Part shown: in pieces, positions 52,106 through 61,220 of the stretch
How positions within the stretch are numbered: position 1 is the stretch's first letter
Layout of the letters: the number at the start of each line of letters is the position of its first letter
Source of the DNA: Pseudomonas fluorescens
GTDB taxonomy: Bacteria; Pseudomonadota; Gammaproteobacteria; Pseudomonadales; Pseudomonadaceae
Direction of reading: 5' to 3'
Assembly: GCF_001902145.1 (NCBI RefSeq)
Contig: NZ_MRST01000027.1
Location: 726,519 to 790,518 of the forward strand
Length of the DNA stretch: 64,000 nt
Program-made: the position numbers and the translations under genes
Notes under the pieces: model-generated
What the model was told of the DNA's origin: nothing
The model's database searches: none
The model's input: only the letters and a program-made list of their open reading frames with translations

Positions 52106-52801
52106 CTAGAAAGGGAACAGCGGGCTGAGGAAGAAGCGGTCGAACCAGCCCGGCTGGCTCGCATCGGCAAACGAACCGGTGCCCGAGTAGGTAATGCGTG
52201 CATCGGCAATGCGCGTCGACGGCACGGTGTTGTCGGTGGAGATGTCATCAGCGCGGACCATGCCGGCGATACGCACCAGCTCGTCGCCGGTGTTGAGGGT
52301 CATCCACTTTTCACCGCGCACGGCAATGATGCCGTTGGGCAATACATCGGCGACGGTCACGGTGATCGAACCGGTCAGGCTGTTGCCCTGCCCGGCCGCG
52401 CTCTTGCCGTTGGTGGCGCGGTCACCGCTGTAGCCGGCGTCCAGGCTCAGGTCACCACTGCCCAGCGGGTTGTTGGTGTTCAGGCCACCGCCGAACAGCG
52501 AGGTCAGGCCGATGCTGGTCTTGCTGTTCTTGCCGATCTGCGAGTTGGCGTTCTTGCTGGCCTGGGTCTTCTCGTTCAGGGTGATGGTGATGATGTCACC
52601 GACCCGGAACGCCTTGCGGTCGCTGTACAGGTTCTGCTCGAAACCGGCCTGGTAGATCGAGCCGTTGTTGGCCGCCGCCGGCAGCGGCGTGCGTGGCAAC
52701 ACCGGCGCGTAGTACGGGTCATTGGGTTTTGGCGTGGGGGCGACACAGCCCGCAAGCACGGCGATCCCACTCAATGCCAACACACAAACATAGCGATTCA
52801 T
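52106..52801 (-). CDS. flgH: Flagellar L-ring lipoprotein FlgH
   Basis: 231 residues. Lipoprotein signal with lipobox LAGC (Cys19), then the FlgH core with GDIITITLNEKTQASKNANS and ITVTVADVLPNGIIAVRGEK. It forms the outer-membrane L-ring. Immediately upstream of flgI. Confidence 0.95.
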   Translation of the reverse strand: MNRYVCVLALSGIAVLAGCVAPTPKPNDPYYAPVLPRTPLPAAANNGSIYQAGFEQNLYSDRKAFRVGDIITITLNEKTQASKNANSQIGKNSKTSIGLTSLFGGGLNTNNPLGSGDLSLDAGYSGDRATNGKSAAGQGNSLTGSITVTVADVLPNGIIAVRGEKWMTLNTGDELVRIAGMVRADDISTDNTVPSTRIADARITYSGTGSFADASQPGWFDRFFLSPLFPF

Positions 52802-52853
52802 GACCCTAACCTCACGGTGTTGCAGGCACCCTCAAGGGCGCCTCATAGACTGA

Positions 52854-53639
52854 TTACAGATTCTGCGTAACGAACGAAAGCATCTGGTCGGCGGTGGAAA
52901 TCACTTTGGAGTTCATCTCGTAGGCGCGCTGGGTGGTGATCATGTTGACCATCTCCTCAACGGTGCTCACGTTGGAGGTTTCCAGGGTGCTTTGCAGCGT
53001 GGTGCCAAAACCGTTCAGGCCAGGGGTGCCGATTTGCGGCGCGCCACTGGAGGCGGTTTCCAGGAACAGGTTGTTGCCCATGGCCTGCAGGCCGGCCGGG
53101 TTGATGAAGTCGGCGGTTTGCAGGTTGCCGATCACTTGGGACGCCGGGTTGCCAGCGACGGTGATGGACACGGTGCCGTCGTTGCCGACAGTGAAGGTCT
53201 TGGCGTCGGGTGGCACCACGACAGCAGGCTCCAGGGCGAAACCGTTGGCGGTCACGATCTGGCCGTTGGAGTCCAGGTGGAAGGTGCCGTCACGGGTGTA
53301 AGACGTGGTGCCATCCGGTTGCAGCACCTGGAAAAAGCCCCGGCCATTGATCGCCATGTCCAGAGGCTGGCCGGTTTGCTGCAGGTTGCCGGCGCTGAAG
53401 TTTTTCTGGGTGCCGACGATCTGCACACCGGTACCCAGTTGCAGGCCCGACGGCAATTCGCTGTCCTGGGTCGATTGGGCGCCCGGTTGCTTCTTGATCT
53501 GATAGAGCAAGTCCTGGAACTCGGCGCGGTCACGTTTGAAACCCGTGGTCGACACGTTTGCCAGGTTGTTGGAAATGGTCGTCAGGTTGGTGTCCTGGGC
53601 GGACAGGCCTGTCTTGGCAACCCATAGAGCCGGAAGCAT
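52854..53639 (-). CDS. flgG: Flagellar distal rod protein FlgG
   Basis: 261 residues, the expected FlgG length. N-terminal SNNLANVSTTGFKRDRAEFQ and C-terminal VSTVEEMVNMITTQRAYEMN, the flagellar rod/hook signatures. It forms the distal rod. Between flgF and flgH. Confidence 0.96.
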   Translation of the reverse strand: MLPALWVAKTGLSAQDTNLTTISNNLANVSTTGFKRDRAEFQDLLYQIKKQPGAQSTQDSELPSGLQLGTGVQIVGTQKNFSAGNLQQTGQPLDMAINGRGFFQVLQPDGTTSYTRDGTFHLDSNGQIVTANGFALEPAVVVPPDAKTFTVGNDGTVSITVAGNPASQVIGNLQTADFINPAGLQAMGNNLFLETASSGAPQIGTPGLNGFGTTLQSTLETSNVSTVEEMVNMITTQRAYEMNSKVISTADQMLSFVTQNL

Positions 53640-53701
53640 GCTGTTCTCCTTCGTGCGCCGGATGGTTGGCGCTGCGTTGCAAATTAGTTAATGGGCCTGG
53701 A

Positions 53702-54442
53702 TCAGCTCATCTGCATGACGCGGGTCATGGCCTGGTCGTCTTCTTTAGCGCTGTTCATCATCTTGATGTGCAGCTCGAACTGCTTGGCCAGCGCCAGCAC
53801 CGCGGTCATTTCTTCCACGGCATTGACGTTGCTTGCCTGCAGGAAACCCGAGGTCAGCCGCACGTTCGCGTCGGCCTGGGCCGGTTGGCCATCCTTGGTG
53901 TGGATGGTGCCGTCCAGGCCCTTGGTCATGTTCTTGAGGTCAGGCTGGACCATCTTGATACGGTCCACTTCCGCCATCACCCGCGGGCCTTCGCCCATGG
54001 CACGGATGCTGATGGTGCCGTCCGAACCCACTTCGATTTTCTGCTGGGGCGGCACGGCGATCGGGCCACCGTTGCCCATGATCGGCATACCGTTGCCGGC
54101 CCGCAGCACGCCCAGGGCATCCACGTTCATGCTGGCGCTGCGCACGTAGGCTTCGCCGCCATCCGGGGTCTGCACCGCCATCCAGCCATCGCCGCTGACG
54201 GCTACGTCCAGGTCGCGACCGGTCTCGATCATCGCGCCCGGTGAAAAGTCGGTAGCCGGACGTTCGGTCATGGCAAACGCCCGCGCCGGAAAGCTGTCAC
54301 CAAACACCGGCATCGAACGCGCCTGCTCCAGATCGCGCTGAAAACCGTTGGTGGAAATGTTCGCCAGATTGTTGGCATGGGCCTTCTGCGCCAGTGCATT
54401 CTGGCTGGCGCCGGTCATTGCCACATAAAGGTACTTGTCCAC
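53702..54442 (-). CDS. flgF: Flagellar proximal rod protein FlgF
   Basis: 246 residues from a GTG at 54442 with GAGGA upstream. Rod signatures ANNLANISTNGFQRDLEQAR and ASNVNAVEEMTAVLALAKQF. First gene of flgFGHIJKL in this window; flgBCDE are not upstream, so those genes lie elsewhere in the genome. A sigma-54 promoter match precedes it. Confidence 0.95.
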   Translation of the reverse strand: MDKYLYVAMTGASQNALAQKAHANNLANISTNGFQRDLEQARSMPVFGDSFPARAFAMTERPATDFSPGAMIETGRDLDVAVSGDGWMAVQTPDGGEAYVRSASMNVDALGVLRAGNGMPIMGNGGPIAVPPQQKIEVGSDGTISIRAMGEGPRVMAEVDRIKMVQPDLKNMTKGLDGTIHTKDGQPAQADANVRLTSGFLQASNVNAVEEMTAVLALAKQFELHIKMMNSAKEDDQAMTRVMQMS

Positions 54443-54498
54443 GCTCTATCCTCTTTCTGACGGACGCTTGCCGCCCACCGCTGTACTGAGGAGGCTTA

Positions 54499-54514
54499 AG
54501 CAATTTGCGAACCA
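54499..54514 (-). promoter_or_regulatory. Sigma-54 promoter match upstream of flgF
   Basis: Minus-strand TGGTTCGCAAATTGCT: GG-N10-GC spacing and a TTGCT -12 element; the -24 box departs from TGGCAC at two bases. It lies 57 bases before the GTG start. Confidence 0.72.
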
Positions 54515-54661
54515 ACTTTTTAAAAGAGGCGCAAATCCAGACGCGGCGGGGGTTTCGTGCAGGTATCTGAAATAGGGGGCGGGAGAAACAGTCGAAAAAA
54601 CGGCGGACTACTGCCGCCTGCGGCAAACACCGGCCTTAAATCCGGTACGGAGCAAAGCTGG

Positions 54662-55040
54662 CTTGCCTGCGATAGCCATAGGTATCTACACAACTTTGTA
54701 GGCTGTAGCCGTCGACGGTAACCACGATGCGAAGCGAGTCGCTCTTGATCTTGATCTGCTTTTGATCTTAGGCGCCCCGTTAAACCACGCTGGCCGTAAT
54801 CCGATTTTGATTTGGGGGGTAAACCGGCAGGGATGCCGGTTTAGCCGCCCCGCGCCATGGATGGCGCGTGGCGGCGGCCCCCCAAATCAATGTCGGATTA
54901 CGGGTACACCGAGCCTAGGCGAGGTGCCGAGTGGTGGGGCAAGAGCCTTTTGGTTACTTTTGGGCTCTTCAAAAGTGACCCGCTGTAAAAGCGGAACCAA
55001 TAGCAGCCATTACCGCAGGAACGGATATGTACGCGGTCTG
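54662..55040 (+). repeat. Structured intergenic repeat, copy 2
   Basis: Same element and orientation as 3301-3680, about 51.36 kb away. The variable arm pairs 54796-54819 with 54878-54901 (22 Watson-Crick pairs, one wobble, one mismatch in 24) and has no resemblance to the arm of copy 1. The GC-rich hairpin (54844-54875) is identical in both copies. Stems 54820-54828/54835-54843, 54956-54962/54970-54976 and 54980-54984/54990-54994 each carry one base-pair swap relative to copy 1 that keeps pairing. Confidence 0.85.
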
Positions 55041-55204
55041 ACCCGAGATACTGGTCGGCTTTAAGGCCGCCTTCGCAGCGATGCGGCGACCCGACAAGCC
55101 AGCTCCCACATTGGATCGCGGGGCATCAGTTAGATCAGCGTCGGCTGCCAGGCCGTCTTCGCGGGAGCAAGCTCCCTCGCCACAGGTCCTGCGTCGCATT
55201 AAAG
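55041..55204. repeat. Degenerate REP-derived sequence
   Basis: Two broken REP palindromes (around 55065-55112 and 55152-55190) with internal insertions, then the complement of the AGGTATCTACACAACTTT block of the structured repeat at about 55199-55220. I see no gene here. Confidence 0.6.
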
Positions 55205-55737
55205 TTGTGTAGATACCTATGCTGCGATAGCGGTGGTTCAGTTGCAGACTCATTGACGGACCCGCCGCCATCGCGGGCAAGCCCGCTCCCACAGGGGATC
55301 GGTGCCGGACGCTGATGCCGTGGGCAATACCCAACCAATGTGGGAGCTGGCTTGCCTGCGATAGCGGTGGTTCAGTGACAGACTCATTGACTGACACGCC
55401 GCCTTCGCGAGCAAGCCCGCTCCCACAGGGGACTGATGCCGGACGCTGATTCCGTGGGCAATACCCAACCAATGTGGGAGCTGGCTTGCCTGCGATAGCG
55501 GTGGTTCAGTGACAGACTCATTGACTGACACGCCGCCTTCGCGAGCAAGCCCGCTCCCACAGGGGACTGATGCCGGACGCTGATTCCGTGGGCAATACCC
55601 AACCAATGTGGGAGCTGGCTTGCCTGCGATAGCGGTGGTTCAGTGACAGACTCATTGACTGACACGCCGCCTTCGCGAGCAAGCCCGCTCCCACAGGGGA
55701 CTGATGCCGGACGCTGATTCCGTGGGCAATACCCAAC
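55205..55737. repeat. 134-bp tandem REPIN array
   Basis: Three identical units of 134 bases start at about 55336, 55470 and 55604, preceded by a diverged fourth unit from about 55205. Each unit contains a mixed REPIN: GTGGGAGCTGGCTTGCCTGC on one side and CGAGCAAGCCCGCTCCCACA on the other, plus a 40-base spacer. The long frames crossing it repeat the same peptide every 134 bases and change frame, so they are not genes. Confidence 0.9.
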
Positions 55738-55740
55738 CAA

Positions 55741-55829
55741 TGTGGGAGCTGGCTTGCCTGCGATAGCGGTTGGGCAGGCGCTGATATGCCAACTGACAGT
55801 CCGCTATCGCAGGCAAGCCAGCTCCCACC
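55741..55829. repeat. REPIN (GTGGGAGCTGGCTTGCCTGC type) after phhR
   Basis: A partial fifth tandem unit that diverges after 30 bases and closes with the matching REP arm, giving a symmetric REPIN that ends four bases before the phhR stop codon. Confidence 0.85.
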
Positions 55830-55832
55830 GTT

Positions 55833-57398
55833 TTAACTGCGATCAGCCTTGAGCACTTCGTAATCACGCAGTTTGTTGGCAATGGTGGTGTGGGACACCC
55901 CCAGGCGCTTGCCCAACTGGCGACTGCTCGGGTGTTCGGCATACAGGCTTTCCAACACCGCCTTCTCGAAGCGCCCGACGATATCCTCCAGGCTCCCCAC
56001 CAGGGAAAAATCGCCCAGCGGCTGGCGTACGCCATAATCCGGCAACCGAATATGCTCGACCTTGACCGTACCACCCTCACACAACGACACCGCCTGGAAC
56101 AGCACGTTTTCCAGTTGCCGCACATTGCCCGGCCAGTGGTAGTGGCTGAGCTTGTCCATGACGGCGGGGGCCAGCTTGGGCAGTGGGCAACCGATCTGCC
56201 GGCTGGCCTGGTCGAGAAAGTGCTCGACCAACGGCGCGAGGCCATCCAGGCATTCGCGCAACGGCGGGATATGCAACGACAACACATTCAGCCGGTGATA
56301 AAGGTCCTGGCGAAACTCACCCCGGGCGCAGAGCTCCGACAAATCCACCTGGGTCGCGCAGATCACCCGCACATCCAGGTACACCTCTTCATCACTGCCC
56401 ACCCGGCGAAAACAACCGTCCTGCAGAAAGCGCAGCAGCTTGACCTGCAAGCGCGCGCTCATTTCTCCCACACCATCCAGAAACAACGTACCACCCGCCG
56501 TCAGCTCAAGCAGGCCCAACTTACCTTCCGCCCGCGCCCCTTCAAATGCGCCGGGGCCGTAGCCAAACAGTTCGGTCTCGGCCATCGACTCGGGCAACCC
56601 TGCGCAGTTGAGGGCCATCAACGGCGACTGCCCGCGCGGGCTGGCCAAGTGGCAGGCTCGGGCCAACAGTTCCTTGCCGGTGCCGGTTTCGCCTTCTATT
56701 AATAGCGGCGCATCCAGCGGCGCCATGCGCCGCGCTTCACGCACCACTGCGGCCATGACCTTGGAGCTTTGGAAGATGCTGTCGAAACCGCGCAGCTCTT
56801 GCTTGCGCACGTTATAGATACGCTCACCGACACGGTCGGCCCGGTGCAGGGTGAGCACGGCGCCGGCCATGGCTTCGCTGTCATCGTGCTCGGAGGATTG
56901 CAGGGGCGCGATGTCCGCCAGAAACACGTCGCCCTTGACCTTGACCCGCAGGCCATTGATTCGCGACTTGCTGGCGCGCACCAGTTCCGGCAGGTCGAAA
57001 TCCTCGGCATAACGCGACAGGGGAATCCCCGGAACTTCATCCACCCGTACGCCAAGCAACTGCGCCGCCGCCCGGTTGGCGGCCACGATGGAGCCGCCCA
57101 TATCAATGGACAGCACCGGGAATTCCAGGGCGCCGAGCAATGCGTTGAGTTCCATATGCCGCCGCTCGCTGGGCATCAGCCCTACCCGCTTGACCCCGAA
57201 CACCCCGGCAATCGCCTCGAACTGCGGGCGCAACGCCTGGAATTGCATGTTCACCAGGTTGGGGCAGAACAGGTAAATGGCGTTGCCATGCTCACCGCCG
57301 ACTTCGCCCTTGGCGACGTTGACGCCGTACTCCACCAGCAGGTTGAGGATGTCCCGCAGGATGCCGATGCGGTTCTGGCAGTGCACTTTGATACGCAT
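55833..57398 (-). CDS. phhR: Aromatic amino acid regulator PhhR (TyrR family)
   Basis: 521 residues from the ATG at 57398 (MRIKVHCQNRIGILRDILN, an ACT domain to about 70). PAS about 78-140, AAA+ domain with GETGTGKE and FLDGVGEMSARLQ, and a C-terminal HTH (RQLGKRLGVSHTTIANKLRD). The sigma-54 contact loop GAFTGA is replaced by GAFEGA, as in TyrR-type proteins that work with sigma-70. PhhR activates phhABC in response to Phe/Tyr. Divergent from phhA. Confidence 0.94.
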   Translation of the reverse strand: MRIKVHCQNRIGILRDILNLLVEYGVNVAKGEVGGEHGNAIYLFCPNLVNMQFQALRPQFEAIAGVFGVKRVGLMPSERRHMELNALLGALEFPVLSIDMGGSIVAANRAAAQLLGVRVDEVPGIPLSRYAEDFDLPELVRASKSRINGLRVKVKGDVFLADIAPLQSSEHDDSEAMAGAVLTLHRADRVGERIYNVRKQELRGFDSIFQSSKVMAAVVREARRMAPLDAPLLIEGETGTGKELLARACHLASPRGQSPLMALNCAGLPESMAETELFGYGPGAFEGARAEGKLGLLELTAGGTLFLDGVGEMSARLQVKLLRFLQDGCFRRVGSDEEVYLDVRVICATQVDLSELCARGEFRQDLYHRLNVLSLHIPPLRECLDGLAPLVEHFLDQASRQIGCPLPKLAPAVMDKLSHYHWPGNVRQLENVLFQAVSLCEGGTVKVEHIRLPDYGVRQPLGDFSLVGSLEDIVGRFEKAVLESLYAEHPSSRQLGKRLGVSHTTIANKLRDYEVLKADRS

Positions 57399-57515
57399 GG
57401 AAAGACTCGAAAAGGGAGTAGGCGCCGCGTCTTTTTGTCGCCGGGCGCAGATAGTCGTCAAGATTATGTGACAGCGCGATGGCTTTTCCCAGCCCATAGC
57501 TACGACGAGCGGGCC

Positions 57516-57539
57516 TATCGTAACGAATTCTTTACGATA
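57516..57539. promoter_or_regulatory. Palindrome in the phhR-phhA intergenic region
   Basis: A 24-base imperfect inverted repeat centred on GAATTC (CGTAAC-GAATTC-TTTACG core, one mismatched pair). It resembles the TyrR-type box TGTAAA-N6-TTTACA and lies 117 bases upstream of phhA and about 118 upstream of phhR, so it could serve both. Confidence 0.6.
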
Positions 57540-57655
57540 ATCAGTAATTTTTCCTACACCCGTCCGTTAAAGGCTGATGGAATCCGGCGCCTATCCGGTT
57601 ATCAATAGGTGCATCCCAGGACATAACAAGAACGAATGCCTAGCAGGAGAGCCGT

Positions 57656-58447
57656 ATGAAGCAGACGCACTACGTGGCCCGCGAGCCCGATGCGCAAGGT
57701 TTTATCCACTACCCGCCAGAAGAACATGCGGTGTGGAACACCCTGATCACTCGCCAATTGAAAGTGATCGAGGGCCGTGCCTGCCAGGAATACCTGGACG
57801 GTATCGACAAGCTCGGCCTGCCCCTGGACCGCATTCCCCAGTTGGGCGAAATCAACAAGGTGCTGGCCGACACCACCGGCTGGCAAGTCGCCCGCGTGCC
57901 GGCGCTGATTCCCTTCCAGACCTTTTTTGAATTGCTGGCCAGCAAACAGTTTCCGGTAGCGACCTTTATTCGCACCCGTGAAGAACTGGACTACCTGCAA
58001 GAGCCGGATATTTTTCACGAGATCTTTGGCCACTGCCCGCTGCTGACCAACCCTTGGTTCGCTGAGTTCACCCACACCTACGGCAAGCTCGGCCTGGCGG
58101 CCACCAAGGAGCAACGGGTGTACCTGGCGCGCCTGTACTGGATGACCATCGAGTTCGGCCTGGTGGACACGCCCCAGGGACGGCGTATCTACGGTGGCGG
58201 CATTCTGTCGTCGCCTAAAGAAAGTGTGTATTGCCTGTCGGACGAGCCCGAGCACCAGGCCTTTGATCCGCTGGAAGCGATGCGTACCCCCTATCGCATC
58301 GACATCCTGCAACCGCTGTACTTCGTATTACCCGAGCTCAAGCGCCTGTTCGACGTGGCGCAGGAAGACATCATGGCCATGGTCGAGCGCGGTATGCAGC
58401 TGGGTCTGCACGCGCCGAAATTCCCTCCGAAGCCCAAAGCCGCGTGA
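57656..58447 (+). CDS. phhA: Phenylalanine-4-hydroxylase
   Basis: 263 residues from the ATG at 57656 (AGGAGAGCCGT upstream). The iron ligands are His121 and His126 in FHEIFGHCPLL and Glu166 in WMTIEFGLV. It converts phenylalanine to tyrosine using tetrahydropterin and O2. First gene of phhABC; regulated by the divergent phhR. Confidence 0.96.
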   Translation: MKQTHYVAREPDAQGFIHYPPEEHAVWNTLITRQLKVIEGRACQEYLDGIDKLGLPLDRIPQLGEINKVLADTTGWQVARVPALIPFQTFFELLASKQFPVATFIRTREELDYLQEPDIFHEIFGHCPLLTNPWFAEFTHTYGKLGLAATKEQRVYLARLYWMTIEFGLVDTPQGRRIYGGGILSSPKESVYCLSDEPEHQAFDPLEAMRTPYRIDILQPLYFVLPELKRLFDVAQEDIMAMVERGMQLGLHAPKFPPKPKAA

Positions 58448-58461
58448 ACCTTGTGTTTTAA

Positions 58462-58486
58462 GGCCAGGTGAGTCTGTTCCCTGGCC
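58462..58486 (+). terminator. Hairpin between phhA and phhB
   Basis: GGCCAGG and CCTGGCC pair across 11 bases, 15 bases after the phhA stop. No T-run follows; it may reduce readthrough into phhB-phhC or protect the phhA message. Confidence 0.4.
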
Positions 58487-58545
58487 CCGCGTTGCTTTAG
58501 GGTAACGCCACTGACCTTCAATCTTTCGAATTCAGGACACCTTCC

Positions 58546-58902
58546 ATGACCACCTTGAACCAAGCCCACTGCGAAGCCTGCCGCGCCGATGCCCCGCAAG
58601 TCAGCGATGAAGAACTGCCGGTGCTGATCAAGCAGATCCCTGACTGGAACATCGAAGTGCGCGACGGCGTGATGCAGCTGGAAAAGGTTTTCCTGTTCAA
58701 GAACTTCAAATTCGCCCTGGCCTTCACCAACGCGATGGGTGAGATCTCCGAAGCCGAAGGCCATCACCCTGGCCTGCTCACCGAGTGGGGCAAAGTCACG
58801 GTGACCTGGTGGAGCCACTCCATCAAGGGCCTGCACCGCAACGACTTCATCATGGCCGCGCGCACCGACGAAGTGGCCAAGACTGCCGAGGGCCGCAAGT
58901 AA
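58546..58902 (+). CDS. phhB: Pterin-4a-carbinolamine dehydratase
   Basis: 118 residues. DCoH fold with EAEGHHPGLLTEWGKVTVTW, holding the catalytic His pair, and VFLFKNFKFALAFTNAMGEI. It regenerates the pterin cofactor of PhhA. Its stop overlaps the phhC start (TAATG). Confidence 0.96.
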   Translation: MTTLNQAHCEACRADAPQVSDEELPVLIKQIPDWNIEVRDGVMQLEKVFLFKNFKFALAFTNAMGEISEAEGHHPGLLTEWGKVTVTWWSHSIKGLHRNDFIMAARTDEVAKTAEGRK

Positions 58903-60095
58903 TGCATTTCGATGCCATCGACCGCGTGCCCGGCGACCCGATCCTCGGGCTGATGGACCTGTATACCCAGGACGCCAACCCGAACAAGTTCGACCTGGGC
59001 GTAGGTGTCTATAAGGACGACCAGGGCCTGACGCCGATTCCTCACTCAGTGAAGCTGGCGGAACAGCGCCTGGTCGACACCCAAGTGACCAAGACCTATA
59101 TCGGTGGCCATGGCGATGCAGCCTTCGGCAGCCTGATCAGCGAACTGGTGCTCGGCGCCGACTCAGCCTTGCTGCGCGACCGCCGTGCTGGCGCCACGCA
59201 AACCCCAGGCGGCACCGGCGCCCTGCGCCTGAGCGCCGACTTTATCGCCCACAGCCTGCCGGGCCGTGGCGTGTGGCTGAGCAACCCGACCTGGCCGATC
59301 CACGAAACCATTTTTGCCAAGGCCGGGCTCAAGGTCAGTCATTACCCTTACGTGGGCAGCGACAACCGCCTGGATGTGACGGCGATGCTCGCGACCCTGT
59401 CCAGGGTGCCCAAGGGCGACGTGGTATTGCTGCACGCGTGCTGCCATAACCCGACCGGCTTTGACCTGTCCCAGCATGACTGGCGCCAGGTCTTGCAGAT
59501 CGTGCGTGAGCGCCAGTTGCTGCCGCTGATCGACTTTGCCTATCAGGGCTTTGGCGATGGCCTGGAGCAGGATGCCTGGGCGGTGCGCCTGTTTGCCGCC
59601 GAGCTGCCGGAAGTGCTGATTACCAGTTCCTGCTCGAAGAACTTCGGCCTGTATCGCGACCGCGTGGGTGCATTGATCGTCTGTGCGGCGGATGCCGAAA
59701 AGCTCACCGATGTACGCAGCCAACTGGCGAATATCGCTCGCAACCTGTGGTCGACACCGCCGGATCACGGTGCTGCCGTGGTGGCGACCATCCTCGGTGA
59801 TGCACAGTTGAAAAAGCAGTGGAGCGAGGAAGTCGAGGCCATGCGTTCGCGGATCGCCCAGTTACGCTCCGGATTGGTGGAAGCGCTTGCGCCCCATGGC
59901 CTGGCCGAGAAATTCGCACATATCGGCGCGCAGCGTGGGATGTTTTCCTATACCGGCTTGAGTGCCGAGCAGGTCAAGCAACTGCGCGAGAAGCACAGCG
60001 TGTATATGGTCAGTTCGGGGCGGGCTAACGTGGCCGGGGTTGATGCGACGCGCTTGACGTTGCTGGCTCAAGCCATTGCTGACGTCTCCAACTGA
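58902..60095 (+). CDS. phhC: Aromatic amino acid aminotransferase PhhC
   Basis: 397 residues from the ATG at 58902. Class I aminotransferase of the TyrB/AspC type: Lys246 in SSCSKNFGLYRDRVG binds PLP, and LHACCHNPTG and VYMVSSGRANVAG follow the family. It transaminates aromatic amino acids in the phhABC degradation path. Confidence 0.95.
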   Translation: MHFDAIDRVPGDPILGLMDLYTQDANPNKFDLGVGVYKDDQGLTPIPHSVKLAEQRLVDTQVTKTYIGGHGDAAFGSLISELVLGADSALLRDRRAGATQTPGGTGALRLSADFIAHSLPGRGVWLSNPTWPIHETIFAKAGLKVSHYPYVGSDNRLDVTAMLATLSRVPKGDVVLLHACCHNPTGFDLSQHDWRQVLQIVRERQLLPLIDFAYQGFGDGLEQDAWAVRLFAAELPEVLITSSCSKNFGLYRDRVGALIVCAADAEKLTDVRSQLANIARNLWSTPPDHGAAVVATILGDAQLKKQWSEEVEAMRSRIAQLRSGLVEALAPHGLAEKFAHIGAQRGMFSYTGLSAEQVKQLREKHSVYMVSSGRANVAGVDATRLTLLAQAIADVSN

Positions 60096-60136
60096 AGACA
60101 CCGGTTTTTTTAATGTGGCGGTTGCCCCACGCCCTC

Positions 60137-60236
60137 TGTAGGAGCGAGCTGGCTCGCGAAGAACCTCAACGATGACGCGTGCATCCTGAATAAACGCGGC
60201 GCCTATGAGTTTCTCGCGAGCAAGCTCGCTCCTACA
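60137..60236. repeat. REPIN (TGTAGGAGCGAGCTTGCTCG type, one arm varied) after phhC
   Basis: Inverted REP pair between the convergent phhC and the phosphoesterase gene; the left arm reads GAGCTGGCTCGCG instead of GAGCTTGCTCGCG. The 173-base gap holds nothing else recognisable. Confidence 0.82.
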
Positions 60237-60268
60237 AAAGCCTTAAGGCCATTCAATCGAGCTGGTTT

Positions 60269-61078
60269 TTAGCCAGTGACCAGCTCAGCCTTGAGTTGGG
60301 CTTCCCTGGCCTGCGCATCCGCCAACCGATACAACTCGATATGCCCATCCCAGTGCTCGATCAGGGCCGTGCACGACTCCACCCAATCCCCACAGTTGAG
60401 GTAATCCACCTCGCCCACCTTGCGAATCTCGGCATGATGAATATGCCCGCACACCACCCCGTGCAATTCCCGCTTGGTCACTTCGTGGGCAATCGCCTCT
60501 TCGAAATCGCTGATAAAACTCACCGCCGTCTTGACCTTGTGCTTCAGGTACGCCGACAGCGACCAGTAACCGTAGCCATACCGCGCACGCCAGTGGTTCA
60601 GCCAGCGGTTCAACGTGAGGGTGAACTCGTAGGCCGAGTCGCCAAGGAAAGCGAGCCAGCGGTGATAGCGCGTGATCACATCAAACTGGTCGCCATGAAT
60701 CACCAGCAAATGGCGGCCATCGGCGGTGACGTGTACAGCCTCATCGACCAACTGGATATTGCCCAGGATCAGCTTTGAATAGCGACGCAGGAACTCGTCA
60801 TGGTTGCCGGTGACATAGATCACCTCGGTGCCACGCTTGGCCATGGTCAGCAAGCGGCGGATCACGTTGGTATGGGCTTGAGGCCAATACATGCCACCGC
60901 GCATTTTCCAACCGTCGATGATGTCACCGACCAGGTAGACCTTGTCGGCGTGGTAGCCCTTGAGAAAGTGCGACAGGTGTTCGGCCTGGCAGTCCCGAGT
61001 GCCCAGGTGTACGTCGGAAATCCACAGGGTTCGCACCCGTTGCTTGCGGCTGGGCTTGGTGAACTCGGCACGGGTCAT
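60269..61078 (-). CDS. LpxH-like metallophosphoesterase (UDP-2,3-diacylglucosamine diphosphatase family)
   Basis: 269 residues from the ATG at 61078, with GAGGG seven bases upstream (a start at 61084 is too close to the Shine-Dalgarno). The calcineurin-like metal ligands are all present: SDVHLG, VGDIIDG, GNHDEF, VIHGDQFD and CGHIHHAE. Family members hydrolyse UDP-diacylglucosamine in lipid A synthesis, but the more distant branch with extended middle helices has an uncertain substrate. Convergent with phhC. Confidence 0.87.
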   Translation of the reverse strand: MTRAEFTKPSRKQRVRTLWISDVHLGTRDCQAEHLSHFLKGYHADKVYLVGDIIDGWKMRGGMYWPQAHTNVIRRLLTMAKRGTEVIYVTGNHDEFLRRYSKLILGNIQLVDEAVHVTADGRHLLVIHGDQFDVITRYHRWLAFLGDSAYEFTLTLNRWLNHWRARYGYGYWSLSAYLKHKVKTAVSFISDFEEAIAHEVTKRELHGVVCGHIHHAEIRKVGEVDYLNCGDWVESCTALIEHWDGHIELYRLADAQAREAQLKAELVTG

Positions 61079-61220
61079 GGGCATCCCTCGACGCTGTTTT
61101 GGCGAGCTTGCGCCTTGGCGATTAATAGCCCATGACAACTGTGAGTCAGACTGATGACAGCGCACTCGCCGACAAGCGTTGTAGACTACCGCCCTGCCCC
61201 CCCTGCTGCTAAGGATCGCA

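Noticed and set aside
55250..55740. Repeated minus-strand frames of 118 residues
   Set aside because: They arise from the 134-bp tandem array; 134 is not a multiple of three, so the frame shifts each unit.
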